A stretch of DNA of 64,000 bases from Micractinium sp. NFX-FRZ. Taxonomy: Eukaryota; Chlorophyta; Trebouxiophyceae; Chlorellales; Chlorellaceae. The notes below the pieces were generated by a model. The model was given only the letters and a program-made list of their open reading frames with translations. It searched no databases and was not told where the DNA came from. Positions 1 through 10,900 of this stretch are shown one piece after another. Each line of letters starts with the position of its first letter. The first letter of the stretch is position 1. The stretch spans positions 95,067-159,066 of the forward strand of contig JAPTJF010000093.1 in NCBI GenBank assembly GCA_029339195.1, read 5' to 3'. Both the position numbers and the translations under genes were made by a program.

Positions 1-350
1 ATTGAGCGGCAGGTGGGTGCTGCGCAGCGCCGGCACCAGTACCAGGAGGCACTGACAGGACTGGCAGCCCTTGGTGGAAGCCATGGCTGGCTGGGCTGGC
101 ATGCGCCATCTAAGGAAGGGACTGCTTGGCGTGCGCTGCGGCCGTGGGCAGCGCATGCAATGTAGGCTCCCACTTGCCAGGCAGGGGCCTCCGCATCCGC
201 CGCCGCCTGCCACCCGGCCCCTGAGCCGCCCATGGGCAGGTGGTGGAGCAGCTGATTGATTTGCCCCACAGCACTGCCTGTGGCGCGCCCAGATCCCAGG
301 CACATGTGTAGCAACGTCCCACACTACAAGTGTTCCTATCGATTGTGCAG
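1..350 (+). other. Probable PurD intron, 5' part of gene outside window
   Basis: No exon of the PurD gene was recognised here. The ATP-grasp residues that should precede the exon at 351 must lie left of the window. At 236-275 there is a decayed copy of the start of the next exon: a cag acceptor followed by a near match to the first 30 or so bases of the exon beginning at 351. Confidence 0.5.
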
Positions 351-1874
351 GTCATGGAGCAGCTGATATACCCCACGGCGCGCGGCATGTGCACTGAGGG
401 GACGCCCTTCCGGGGCATTCTGTTTGCCGGCCTGATGATCAAGGAGGGGCAGGTGGGAGGGGTGGGGTGGGGGGTGGGCAGTCAGCGGGGCACGCTTGCG
501 GGCCGGCTGAGGGCGGTTCAAGACTGAGTCGCACTGTAGTGCTGCTGCCAGTTTGACCCCGAAATTGGGAGCCTACAGCAACATCTCACCTCACCGCTCG
601 GCTTCATTCCAAGCAACTACAGAGCTGCCATTGCTGCCTCCGCCCCCTGCAGGCGCTGACCGCCCGCCTGCCCTGCCACCGCCGCCGCCCCCTCGCAGGC
701 TAAGCTGCTGGAGCACAATGTGCGCTTTGGCGACCCCGAGTGCCAGAGCCTCATGGTGCGCCTGCAGAGCGACCTGCTGGAGAGCCTGACGGCGCAGTGC
801 CGGGGCGAGGAGGTGAGCGTACTTGCCTGTTCTTCTTACTCCGCGAGGGCTCCATCAGAAGAGGCACCTGCTGGAGCTGGAGAGCCTGAGTGCGCAGTGC
901 CCGGGCTGCAGGAGTTGGGTTTTGCGTACAGGTTGAGATGGGGAGTGGGAGGTCACACTGCCTGTTTGAGGGTGGCTGCGGTGGTTTGCTGGGTGCTGCA
1001 GTGCTGGGGCGAGGAGATGAGGTTCTTGTGAGTTCTCGAGCGAGCGGCCTGCCCGGGGGCTGGCTGCAGAGTGACTTGCTGGATAGCTCGACAGTGCAGT
1101 GCCAGGGGCAACAGGCAGTGGCGCAATGCCTGCCACTTAGCCTCGCCCGCTCCGCAGGTCAGCTTGAGCAGAGCTCAGGCCCCGGCCCTGCCCTTCACCC
1201 ATCGCTCCCTTGCGATTTGATGTGCGTCCCTCCCCTGCCTCGTCCCCATCTTCTTGCCCGCTCCGCAGATCAAGCTCGAGTGGAGCTCAGACCCCAGCTT
1301 GACGGTGGTGCTGGCGGCCAACGGCTACCCCGGGTCTTACGCCAAGGGCGGGGCGATCCGGGGGCTGGAGGCAGTCAGCGGCGCCAAGGTGTTCCACGCC
1401 GGCACCAGCATGAAGGACGGGCAGGTGGGGGGGCGCTGGGGTGAGGCTGGGGTGGTGAGGGCGGGCAGGCAGGCAGCGGTGTCCAGGCGACCCATGCTGG
1501 CACCGGCGTGACGGATGAGCACGTGAGGGCGGGGGGCAGGGGGTAGGGTGGAGGAGGGTCAGGAAGGGCATGCATGCATGCGCGTCAGGGTGGGGGGCAG
1601 GCCCCTGCATGCCAGGAGCAGAACCGAAGCACCCAGGACCACTGGGTACCTTCTCCTCCAGCTGACACACACCGCCCCCCAAACCCCAAACCCCAAACAG
1701 GTCGTCTCCTCTGGCGGGCGTGTGCTGGGCGTGACTGCCACCGGCAAGGACGTGCTGGAGGCACAACAGAAGGCGTATGCGGCTGTGGACACAATCGACT
1801 TCCCTGATGGATTCTGCCGGCGAGACATCGGCTGGCGGGCGGTGGCGCGGCTGCGGGAGGGGCTGCCGGCGTGA
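351..1874 (+). CDS. PUR2: Phosphoribosylamine-glycine ligase (GARS/PurD), C-terminal part
   Basis: This is the 3' end of the enzyme that joins phosphoribosylamine to glycine using ATP, the second step of purine synthesis, which in plants is plastid-located. Visible exons are 351-452, 699-812, 1269-1424 and 1701-1874. All junctions are phase 0 and together they encode 181 residues. Family signatures in order are [19 protein letters not shown] (end of the ATP-grasp domain with the metal-binding Glu/Asn region), [26 protein letters not shown], and the C-terminal [10 protein letters not shown]. The order and spacing match bacterial and plant PurD. The start and the N-terminal half are left of the window. 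Introns 1 to 3 carry degraded copies of adjacent exon ends (236-275, 1061-1107, 1158-1185, 1472-1530). No TGTAA was found soon after the stop. Confidence 0.93.
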
Positions 1875-2387
1875 CCCTGTGCCGGCCGGCACTTGCCCGC
1901 TTGCCTGCCCTCGTCACCGCCAGCTCACCATATTGAAACTGCATGTATTCCTTTGCTTCCACACCCGGTATTTCTGTGTCCTGCCTGCTTGCTTTTCCCC
2001 CTTCCTGCTCTTGCTGTTCGTTCCTGCTTCCCTGCCTTCGCGCAATAGCACGCTAGTGCGCGCCGCTCGCCGAGTGCTGCCAATTTCATGTGACAGCACA
2101 TGCGAACCAGGAGGCTGGATAGAGCTGCATGAGATGATTCTGGCGCTAATGGTGGAAGGTAGCCATGGGTGACTACTTGCGCCCTCGGCATTGGCTTGAG
2201 AGCAAGGCGCTAAAGGGCAGCCTTTGGGCTGCCGCAGTTGGCGGCGCCCCGTCAGCACCTGGCAAGCGAACTCTGCTGCCTGTACGCCTTGTGTGTCGCC
2301 GGTATTGCCCTCGACGGTTCGGAGCAACCATCGTGATCATCGACCAATCAAAGTCTGCTTGAAGCACTTCGCTCAAGAGTTCTGCGA
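1875..2387 (+). other. Intergenic: PUR2 3' region and promoter of the next gene
   Basis: No coding exon was recognised. The stretch should hold the PUR2 3' UTR and the promoter of the gene at 2388. A CCAAT motif lies near 2343-2347, about 40 bases before the ATG. Its function is inferred only. Confidence 0.4.
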
Positions 2388-3202
2388 ATGGAGTCCTCCG
2401 CGACCTACCAAACCACGGTCGATACCGACACATTCCACCCGCGCGATTCGACGCCATCGGACTGCGCGGTTGTGGCGGGGCCCTCCCAGCTGCTGCCGCT
2501 GCCCGCCCCAAGCGACGCAGCTGGCGGCAGCGGCGCAGGTACGCCAATGTCGGGCCGCGCTGATATCACCGCAGGAAGAGGCTTTACGAATGGTTGTCAT
2601 TGAAACCTGCCAAGAGTGAAGGCGCCAATACGGGTCGGCATCACCCAGACCGCCTGCACACACGCAGCCAGCGTGCCTTGTGCACACAGCCCCCGACTCT
2701 GCCACCGCCTTTGCTGCACCCGACTGCCTGCAGGGATACAGCTGGGGGTCGGGCAGAGCTTGCAGATGGACCATCTAGGACCTCTGGTAGTGGGGCAGGA
2801 CGGCAGCCTGAGCCGCATCGCCAACTGGGATAAGCTGAGCGAGCGGGAGCGCGAGGTGTGCGGTGGGAGGGGCGTGTACGTGAGGTCTCTGGTGGTGGGT
2901 GCTACTTGACGCACAGAAGGGAAAACCGGCAGGAGGAATGAGGGGGACATCTTGCGAAAATATAAGCGCTGAGGGAACCCCTTTGGCTTTCCAGCCCTGT
3001 CCCTGTCGCCCCCCGGTGCCCCCAGGTGGCACTGCGGCGCATTACGGCACGTAACCGGGAGCGGCTTGCGCGTCTGCGTGCCGAGCCAGGGCAGCAGCAG
3101 GGCGCGGCAGAGGCAGCTGGGGCAGATCCAGCAGCAGCAGCAGCAGCAGAAGCAGGGCAGCGGCATGGGCAGGGCGATGGCAGCGCTGGGCAAAGAGCGT
3201 GA
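2388..3202 (+). CDS. Small uncharacterised helical protein (about 150 aa)
   Basis: The model has exons 2388-2538, 2734-2855 and 3026-3202, joined at phase 1 and then phase 0, giving about 149 residues. The N-terminal 50 residues are Ser/Pro/Ala-rich and look disordered. The middle reads GPLVVGQDGSLSRIANWDKL and runs into a strongly charged helix, SEREREVALRRITARNRERL, crossing the second intron. The tail is Ala/Gln-rich, coded by a CAG/GCA repeat near 3128-3150. I do not recognise a named family. The 'SRIxNWDxLSxxERE...RRIxxRNRERL' segment has the look of a conserved domain, so the gene is probably real. The start is the only ATG that opens the first exon in frame. It converges on the lipase gene ending at 3558. 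Confidence 0.65.
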
Positions 3203-3557
3203 GGCGGCGGCACATGTGCAAGCTTCTGACTCGTGGAACGATTACTTTCTCCACTGTGATGTGCCCCAGCTTCCAACTGACCCATGTTCTAATTGCGTAG
3301 CCCACTGGCTTTTGTGGGCTTGTTAGTGTTACAAAGCCACTGGCTGTTCACGACGTGGCCGCCTTGTGCAACTTGGGCAACACCACACACGTGGCTGGCT
3401 GGCAGACGGGAAAGAAGCGGGGTACGGGCGGTGTTGCACAAAGAGCACTATGAGTAGGCAATGCAAAAATGTGAATGGAAGCTGTCAGCGGGTGCGTGCA
3501 AAGCTGTGTCAGAAGGCATGTGCAGGAAAGGACTTGCAGGCTTGCAAATGCTGCTGC
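3203..3557. other. Convergent intergenic region
   Basis: This lies between two converging genes. It contains the likely polyadenylation signal of the minus-strand lipase (3329-3333) and no recognisable gene. Confidence 0.4.
3329..3333 (-). terminator. Polyadenylation signal TGTAA (lipase gene)
   Basis: TGTAA on the minus strand, about 225 bases past the lipase stop. This is the chlorophyte consensus. The distance is long, so the call is tentative. Confidence 0.4.
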
Positions 3558-6500
3558 TCAGGGGATCACCCCGCCAGTGACTGCCGCTGCCACAGCGGCA
3601 GCAGATGCCGCCACACCCGCCGCTGCCAGCGCGCGCGCCCACACGTTGCCCCCCTCTCCCTCCCGCTCTTCGGCTTCTCGCAGCGCCGCCTCTGCCGCCG
3701 CCTCCTGCTCCGCCCTGCTGCCCCCCGCCTCTTCAACTCGTGCTGCTGCCTCCACTGCCTCCCGCTGCGCCCCCGCTGCCTCCCCGCCAACCGCCTGCTG
3801 CTCTTTGAGACCTGCTGGCTGCTCTATTGCTGCTGCTGCTGCCGCTGGCGCGCCCGCCTCGTCAGCACGTTCCGCCTTCTCCTCCAGCCGCCGCTCCCCC
3901 TCCTGCTGCGCACGCTGCTGCACGTCTGCGTCCGCAGTACCCACAGCAGCTTCCTTGGCAGCTGCCACCTGGCCCACGTCCACACGCTCTGCATGCTCTG
4001 CTGCTGCCGCCTCCTTACCCAAGTCCATGCTCTCCATCCACGCCTGCGCATCCTGCTTGCCTGCATAACACCAGGGGGGTACGGAAGGGAGAAGCAAGTG
4101 AACGGAGGGCCAAGGCGGGGTGTACACATGTGCGTGTCATGAGCCATGGCGCACAGCTGGCGCTGACCAGCCGGTGTTGTGTTTAAGGAACAAACAACTC
4201 GTTTCCGTCCCAACAAACTCAAACTCATATTACTCAAACAATTGCAGCTGCAGCAGGAATGGCGGCCCCAGCCCTGCAGCTGCAACACAGCCCGTGCAGG
4301 TGTCACATTGCTCACACAAACACTCACCCTTGTCAATCAGCGCCACCACTGTGGCTTCGTCCGCCGGCTCAAAGGCCCACTGCACCATCTGGCGCAGGGT
4401 GTAGTCCCAGGGCGCAAAGGTGTCGGGGCTGATGCCAATCCTGCAAGCCAGACAACCAGGACGAATCCGTTAGAGGCAGGTGACCCATGGTTTAAGAGCC
4501 CAGTGGCCTGAGCAGAACATGAGGAAAAGAGTCGGCATGCCCCTCTCGAGCCCTGCCTGCCCTGCTTGCCCCCTGCCTGCCCTGCTTGCCCCCTGCCTGC
4601 CCAGCCTAGGTCAACCACCACCTGTCCATTGAGACCCTTCCCTGCAACCCCATCCTGCCCTTCGCCCTTCTTGACCCCGCTGCTCCGCCCTGCGCTCCCC
4701 CACTTTCGGGCCCCCCAGCCCCGGGTGCCTCGCCTGCTACGCACATCCACAACACTGGAGGCTGCTGCGGGTAGGAAAAGGTAGGCTGCCTCATCGGCAG
4801 TGCCCCACTTCCGCAGCCTTGACCTGGCCTGCCCACCTGCGCCTACTAACCCCATCCCCTTCTCTTGGCGTGATGCCCCGCCTGCACCCTACTGTCCCGC
4901 TCTCTGCCCTCCGATAGCAGCCCACCTGTACACTGGCGATAGCTGCTGTGAGGGGAAGCAGCAGACGCGGACGCCCACAGTGCCGGGGGGCAGCGGGACG
5001 AAGTTGGTCAAGCCGCCGTCGCAGTGCCGCGCGCCACGGAACTCTGCAGGGCAGGGCGTGTGAAGTGGGGTCATGGGCAGGGCAACAGGGGCTGCAGGGT
5101 GAAGGCGGTGCCAGGGGGAATGGGTAGGGGGACAGGGTTGAGAGGCTGTGCATGGGTTTTGATGGGTCGTGGGAATGGGAGGAGAAGGGTGGCAAGGGGG
5201 CGGGGGTGGAGCGAGGGCCGTTGCAGGCAGCAGTAGCAGAGAGCTCAGCCCGACTGGCTCGCACCCCATCCCAAACTGTGAGCACGCAGCATGCGGAAGG
5301 CAGCTGAGAACAGGGCTGAAGCTGGGGCGGGGGCAGGCGGGCTGCAGATGCTGCAGCCGTGCGCACCGGTGAAGGGCGAACCGTCCATCCAAAAGGGGAT
5401 GTGGCAAGAGGTCATGAGCGCCTGTATCAAGTCCTCCCTGCTTTGGAACTCAGACACCAGCACTGGGCGGGCAATGGGGGTGATCTTGGTCACGGCGACC
5501 TGCGGGAGGGGCCGGCATGGGGAGGCAGTGGCACAGGAGGGCGCAAGGAGAAGGAGTATGGTTGCGGGCTGGCCGTGCGATAGTGGGGCAGACCAGCAGA
5601 GGCAGCGTGGGCGGGCAGGCGACTCGGCGCTGCAAGACATTGGGTGGTACCGCAGGTGCTGCGCTGCGCAGCCGCTTTCACAGCAGCCACCACTGCGTGG
5701 CCTGTCGGCAGCATGGCATGACACATGCAAGCCACGCCAGCCACTTAAACTGGCAAAACACCGCAGGCAGGGGAGGCCCTCACATACGCCTTGTCCCGGC
5801 ACTTGAGGTGAGCGTCCTCCGGGAGGTTGCGCTGCAGAAAGGCATTCAGCACCGGCTGCAGGGCAGGGGAGGGCAAGAGGGGGCGACATGGGGAGCATGT
5901 GATGTGGGGGCGGGCGCCAGCTCCAGCAAGCAAAAGGGGAGGGGAGGAGGCACAAGTGGAGGCAGAGGTAGAGGTGAGCAGCGGCCCCATGCAGAGCGGG
6001 GCAGGCTCTCAAACCAGACGTGCTCACCCCAGCCGCCCGCGCGTGCCCCCATCCCTCAGGCTCTCACCCCCAGCCGCCTGCGCGTGCCCCCATCCCTCAG
6101 GTCTGCCATCAGCTTCATGTTGGTTTCCACCAGATTGTCCAGCGGCATGCCACTCTTGAGGCAGGCTGCCAGGAGGGAGCCGGCGGAGGCGCCGCCCAGC
6201 TTGACCTGGTCTGCGGGGCAACGGGGCGATGGGGGGCGGGGGGCGGCGAGGCTACGGTGAGGTGCCTGCCCGCAAGGAGTGGCAGTGCAGGAGGTGCATT
6301 GCAGCGGCAGGGACAGAGCGTTGAGGGGCGGTGCATTGAAGGCAAGCGCGTTGACGGGCCCGGAGCATTGAGGAGCAGTGCATTAGATGGCGAAGCATGG
6401 GAGGGCAGCAGGATGCGGGCATGGACGGAGGAGAAGCTGCAACAACCGCGAGCTGCCTGCTGGCAGCCAGGCTTGCGCCAGACCACCCACCACCACCCTG

Positions 6501-7547
6501 CGGCTGCCTCCTCTGTGCAGCCTGCACCTTCCCTTGGCAACCTCATGCACCCACAACAAAAGCGGTTGGAAAACGAAACAACGCATGCATAGGGGGACAA
6601 GCCTCCCTGCTGGCCACCTACCTGTCAGTATGCCGGCATCCATCAGTGCGCCCGCGCAGCCAATGTAGTAGGGGAACAGGCAGCCGCCTGCAATCATTGG
6701 AGGCAGGGCACCCACTGAGCTGCTGGCACCTGCCTGCTGTGTGTGCTGTGATTTCGGTGACTGGTGAGTGGGCAGGCACGGAGTGAAGCAGGCAGCGGAT
6801 CACAGCTAGTTCCGATTGGCTGAACAAGGGGCTGGGGTGGAGGCAGGCTGAGTGCCGCCGAGCGCTGGCCAAAAAGGGCACGCACGCAGCAGGCAGGCGG
6901 GCCTTGGCGACAACACGGAATGTGTGGGGGGAAGAGGCTCACCTGCGGAGAAGCCAAAGCTGATGTTGCCCTCCTTCACGGCCTGCTCGGGGATGCGGGA
7001 TGGAGCGGCGCTAGCTCAGACGGCGGAGGGGCGTGCAGCGCGCGCGCTGGAGGTGCAAGCGGGCAGGAGCAGCCCGTCGGCACAACGAAACGCGCATGTC
7101 AGAGGGCGCCAGCACAGCACAGACCTACGCGATGGCACTAGTGACCACAATATCATGCTGCCCATGGTGCCTGCTTGCTTGCCACCCTCCCGTGGAAACT
7201 GAAAAATAGTCGGCACGCGGTGCCAGCTCGGCATAGCGCCACATGCTTGCAGGGGGATATGCTCACCACCCACCCACCTTCTGCACCTCCTCCTTGTGGC
7301 TGGCATCATCTACAATGAGGGTGCCTCCCAGGGAGCTGCCCCACTGCTTGAAGTTCAGCAATCGGGAGTTGGACAGCACGGACAGCGCGCGGCGGTGCTG
7401 GTCGGGCGTCAGGCGTGGGCCGCCGCCGCTGCCGCCGCTGCCGCTGCCACCGCTGCACACTACCGCCTGGCCCGCTGCTCGACGGGGTGCATGTCGGCTG
7501 GCAGAGCGCAGCGCTGTGCGCAGCGAGCTGCCCGGCGAACCCTGCAT
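3558..7547 (-). CDS. Patatin-like phospholipase / acyl hydrolase with C-terminal tail
   Basis: A patatin-fold lipid acyl hydrolase that uses a Ser-Asp dyad on glycero- or galactolipids. Exons in coding order are 7278-7547, 6943-6982, 6622-6687, 6068-6210, 5784-5855, 5367-5499, 4926-5043, 4328-4440 and 3558-4060. They total 1458 nt (485 aa) and all phases close. Residues 1-35 are Ser/Arg/Ala-rich, like a plastid transit peptide. The oxyanion Gly-rich loop is GFSAGGC (about 100-106), the nucleophile elbow GGASAGS (Ser about 134), and the catalytic Asp is in HCDGGLTNF (about 250). TSCHIPFWMDGS is typical of the algal/animal PNPLA-like branch. After residue 330 comes a Glu/Ala-rich coiled-coil-like stretch, then an Ala/Val-rich hydrophobic end (about 458-485) that could be a tail anchor. 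The exon 4 donor region is tandemly duplicated (6023-6101). The substrate cannot be read from sequence. Confidence 0.92.
6023..6101 (-). repeat. 40-bp tandem duplication over the exon 4 donor of the lipase gene
   Basis: Two nearly identical units, 6023-6060 and 6063-6101, each carry the last exon bases and a GTGAG donor. The upstream donor (minus-strand sense) fits the phase of the next exon. The other copy would shift the frame. Confidence 0.85.
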
Positions 7548-7982
7548 AGTCGCCGGCTTCCGGCTGGGTCCGCAACCCAGCCTGCTGGGTTGCGAGAGGT
7601 GGTGATCGGATCCAGATCGCAAGGGAGCCAATGCCGTAAGTGGCAACGTGTGTGTCGCTGGGCGCAGGAGGGGAGCAAGGCTGCGCCTCGGCCTTGCCTT
7701 GGCAGTGCTAATCAGGCGGCTACTGGGAGGACAGCGGCGGTCGGAAACAATGCAGCGCCAGCCTGGGCGCGAGGAAGGTGCTTGGGCACCTCGGGGTGAT
7801 GTGGCGGCCTTCTTGGCGTCGACGGTGGGTGACCGCCTGCCTGCCCTCCCGCAACGGCCTTGCCCCTCCCTCCTGTGCCTCTTGCACTTGTCGCGCAATA
7901 CCTCCATGGCTGCTTGTGATGTCTGTCGTTCCTTACATCAAGAGTCCATGTCAACACCAGTGTTGCCGCCATGTCATCCACA
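7548..7982 (-). other. Intergenic: kinase A 3' region and lipase promoter
   Basis: No exon was recognised. It holds the probable TGTAA of kinase A at 7933-7937. The rest should be the lipase 5' UTR and promoter. Confidence 0.4.
7933..7937 (-). terminator. Polyadenylation signal TGTAA (kinase A)
   Basis: TGTAA on the minus strand, 46 bases after the kinase A stop. Confidence 0.6.
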
Positions 7983-10900
7983 TCAGCTGCTCTCAGCCGT
8001 TTGCAGCCAGCACAGCGCATCCGCAGCACTGGGCCGAGACGCGGCCTCTAGGCTGGTGCAGCGCTGTATCAGCTCCAGCACCCCTGCCGAGCACTCTTCG
8101 GGCACCCGCGGCAGCCGCCAGCCCGTGCGCCTTGAGACCAGCTCTTGTGTGGTCAGCTCGATGAGCAGCAGCCCAAAACTGCACCCAAAGCGTGGACAGC
8201 AGCACCCAAAGCATGCAAAGCGTCACACAGCAGTGCAGCTGACGTGGCGTGCTCTCTCCCAGTGCACCTTGTGGGCAGCTTCCCTGCTGGCAACAGTGCG
8301 GTCCCGCCACACAGCATTCCAAGCAAAGCAACCCATTCCCGCTCCGGTGCTTGCAACGCCAGGTCAGCACCCGCCCACCTGTACATGTCTGCCGCCAGCG
8401 TGCAGCGCTGCCCCATCAGCTGTTCGGGAGCTGCAATGCAGCCGTGCAAGGCGGGTCAAAAAGAGTGGCAAGCCAGGCCTGAGACACTGGTTTGTGCGCA
8501 CGTGGGGGCGCAGAGGCACAGGCAGTCGAGCAGGCAGGCAGGCAGGCGAGCAGGCGGTGGACAGGTCGAAAGGGCATCAGTCAAGCGTGGACTCAGGCAG
8601 GAGCGCGGGCCGGCAGAGCCAGTCGCTAATTGCAAGTAAAGGGGAAGGCACGTGGCAGCCACCCGACTGCATCACCTGCCCAGGCGTAAGTGACGCAAGC
8701 TGCCTCGGACAGAACCAGCCCGGCCATAGCAGCAGCTGCCTCCAACGGAACCAGTGTCGGCAATAGCAGTGGCTGTCACTGCTCAGCTGCCTCTGACACG
8801 GGCAGCTTCAGCAAGGGCAGCAGGCCCCCCCACTTGCACATGACAGGTACAGCACCTACGCAGACTTGTACTGCGGAGCAGCCCCACCTGCGTAGTCCAA
8901 GGTGAGCCCTGCAGCGGAGCGCGCATGGCTGCCCACGACTTGCGCCAGCCCCAGGTCTGCGACATACCCCCGCAGGTCGGCAGACAGCAGCACGTTGCTG
9001 CGGGGGGTGGCAGGGCGTGCAGCCCACGCAAGTGAGTCATTGGCAGGCAGGCAGGTAGGCAGGCAGGCAGGCAGGCGGACAAGTCGGCAGGCAGGCGGGC
9101 AGGCAGGTAGGCAGGCAGGCAGGCAGGCGGACAAGTCGGCAGGCAGGCAGGCGGGCAGGCGGGCAGGCAGGCAGGCAGGCAGGCAGGCGGACAAGTCGGC
9201 AGGCAGGCGGGCAGGCAGGCGGGCAACCACGAAGGCAGATGGCAGCAGCATGGTCAGGACAGCAGGGCTGCTATGCGTCCCAGTCCGCTCAGGGTGCAAA
9301 CCCCTGCCACCTGTGCCCTCTTCACCTCGACTTCAAGTCTCCGTGCATGATGTTCACGTCGGTGTGCAGGAAATGGAGCGCCTCCGCCACGTCAAGCGCC
9401 ACCTGGAGCCCCCTGCAGCACAAAGAGATGATTGGTGAGCCGCCACGTCTTCCTGGAGGTATCACAAGTGCGCGGGGGGCCCTGTTTCTGGCGTGCAGCA
9501 GTGCCCACGTGGCGAGGAAGCAGCAAGGCGCAGGTGCCGCAGGGCGGCAGCATGGAGCAGCAAGGCGTGGCGGCCAGGCGCACCCTGCCCGCCAGCGCAG
9601 CGCATCCCGCAGCTTCGGATCCTCGAGCGCCGACTTGAGGCTGCCTCCGCGCATGAGCATGAACACAAACAGCATCAGGTTGCCCTGCAGCCAGCACAGC
9701 CAGCGTATGCAAGTGGGTGCCACGTTATGCGCGCAGGCAATGCAACTGGCGATGCACTGGCTCGGAGGGACGTACAGCAGGGCATGAATGACGTACAGCA
9801 GCGCATGCTGGCAGTACAGCGCGAGGACAGAGCAGTAAGGTACACACGGCAAGCCGCCCTGCATCACTGCACCCGCCCTTGCGCCCTGCCCACACCTTGG
9901 GTGCGACCCCAAGCAGCGGCACGATGCGGGCATGGGTGCACTTTTGCAGCAGCGCCACCTCGCGCCAGGCTGGCTGTGAGTCAATGCCAGGCTCCAGCTC
10001 AACCACCTGTAAGGGTGGGGCCGGCGGCAGGGGGAATGAAGACAGTTCTGTTCTTCTTTCCAGCAGGCGGCAGATAGGCAGGCATGAGTGCAGACGAGCA
10101 ACCAGGCAGGCATATGGACAGGGAGGCGGACGATCAAACGGGCAGGCAGGCAAGCAGGCAGGAGAGCAAACCAGCAGGCAGGCGGACATACGGAGGGCAT
10201 GGTGGGCAGGCAGGCAGACCAACAAGCAGGCGACGGGCAATCAAGGCAGGCAAGCAGGCGACGGGCAGGGAAGGCGGGCAGGCACCTTGACCGCCACGTC
10301 TACTGCTGAGTCACTGAGCCGCCCCAGGTATACCACCGAGCTGCCTCCCTGCCCCAGCACCGTCATATTGCCGTCATCATCGCACACAAACTGCAGTACA
10401 AAAATGAAAGAAACACAAACGAAAGGAGGCTGAGTTGAGCACCAACATTTCCGCATGGCCATGCAATCACACACCACTTGAGCAGAGGGAGGTGAAGGAA
10501 AACAGAGCACTCACCATGAGATCCTGAAGTGACAGCTGAAGCGAGACGGTCACATCCGCGTACCGCCGCGCGATGCTGTGCTCGAGTGCATTTCCTGCTG
10601 AAGAGGCGCTGCCTTGATTCAGCTCTTGACCCGGCTGACCCTGCTGCCCCTGCTGCTGCCCCTGCTGCTGCTGCTGCTGCTGCTGATGCTCTAACGTACT
10701 GCCGCCAGACCTGAGCATGCCTGCTGTGCTGGGCCGCCTGGCACTGCCGCCCCATGCCCTGCCGCTACCCTCATGCATCAACACTTCGCCAGCGCTCCTC
10801 GCCGGCCCTACGCTGCCGCTGGTCGTTGGCTTGTTGCTGCTGCTGCTGCTGCTGCTGTTGATGTGGTGCATCAGAGCTTGGGTGAGTGCCTCTGGCGGCA

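Noticed and set aside
7648..8766. Plus-strand 372-codon ORF over the end of kinase A
   Set aside because: It overlaps conserved minus-strand kinase exons and has no family signature. It is a GC-rich shadow frame.
9040..9233. CRISPR-like alternation of repeat and spacer
   Set aside because: Spacers are themselves GGCA repeats and the host is eukaryotic. It is a compound microsatellite.
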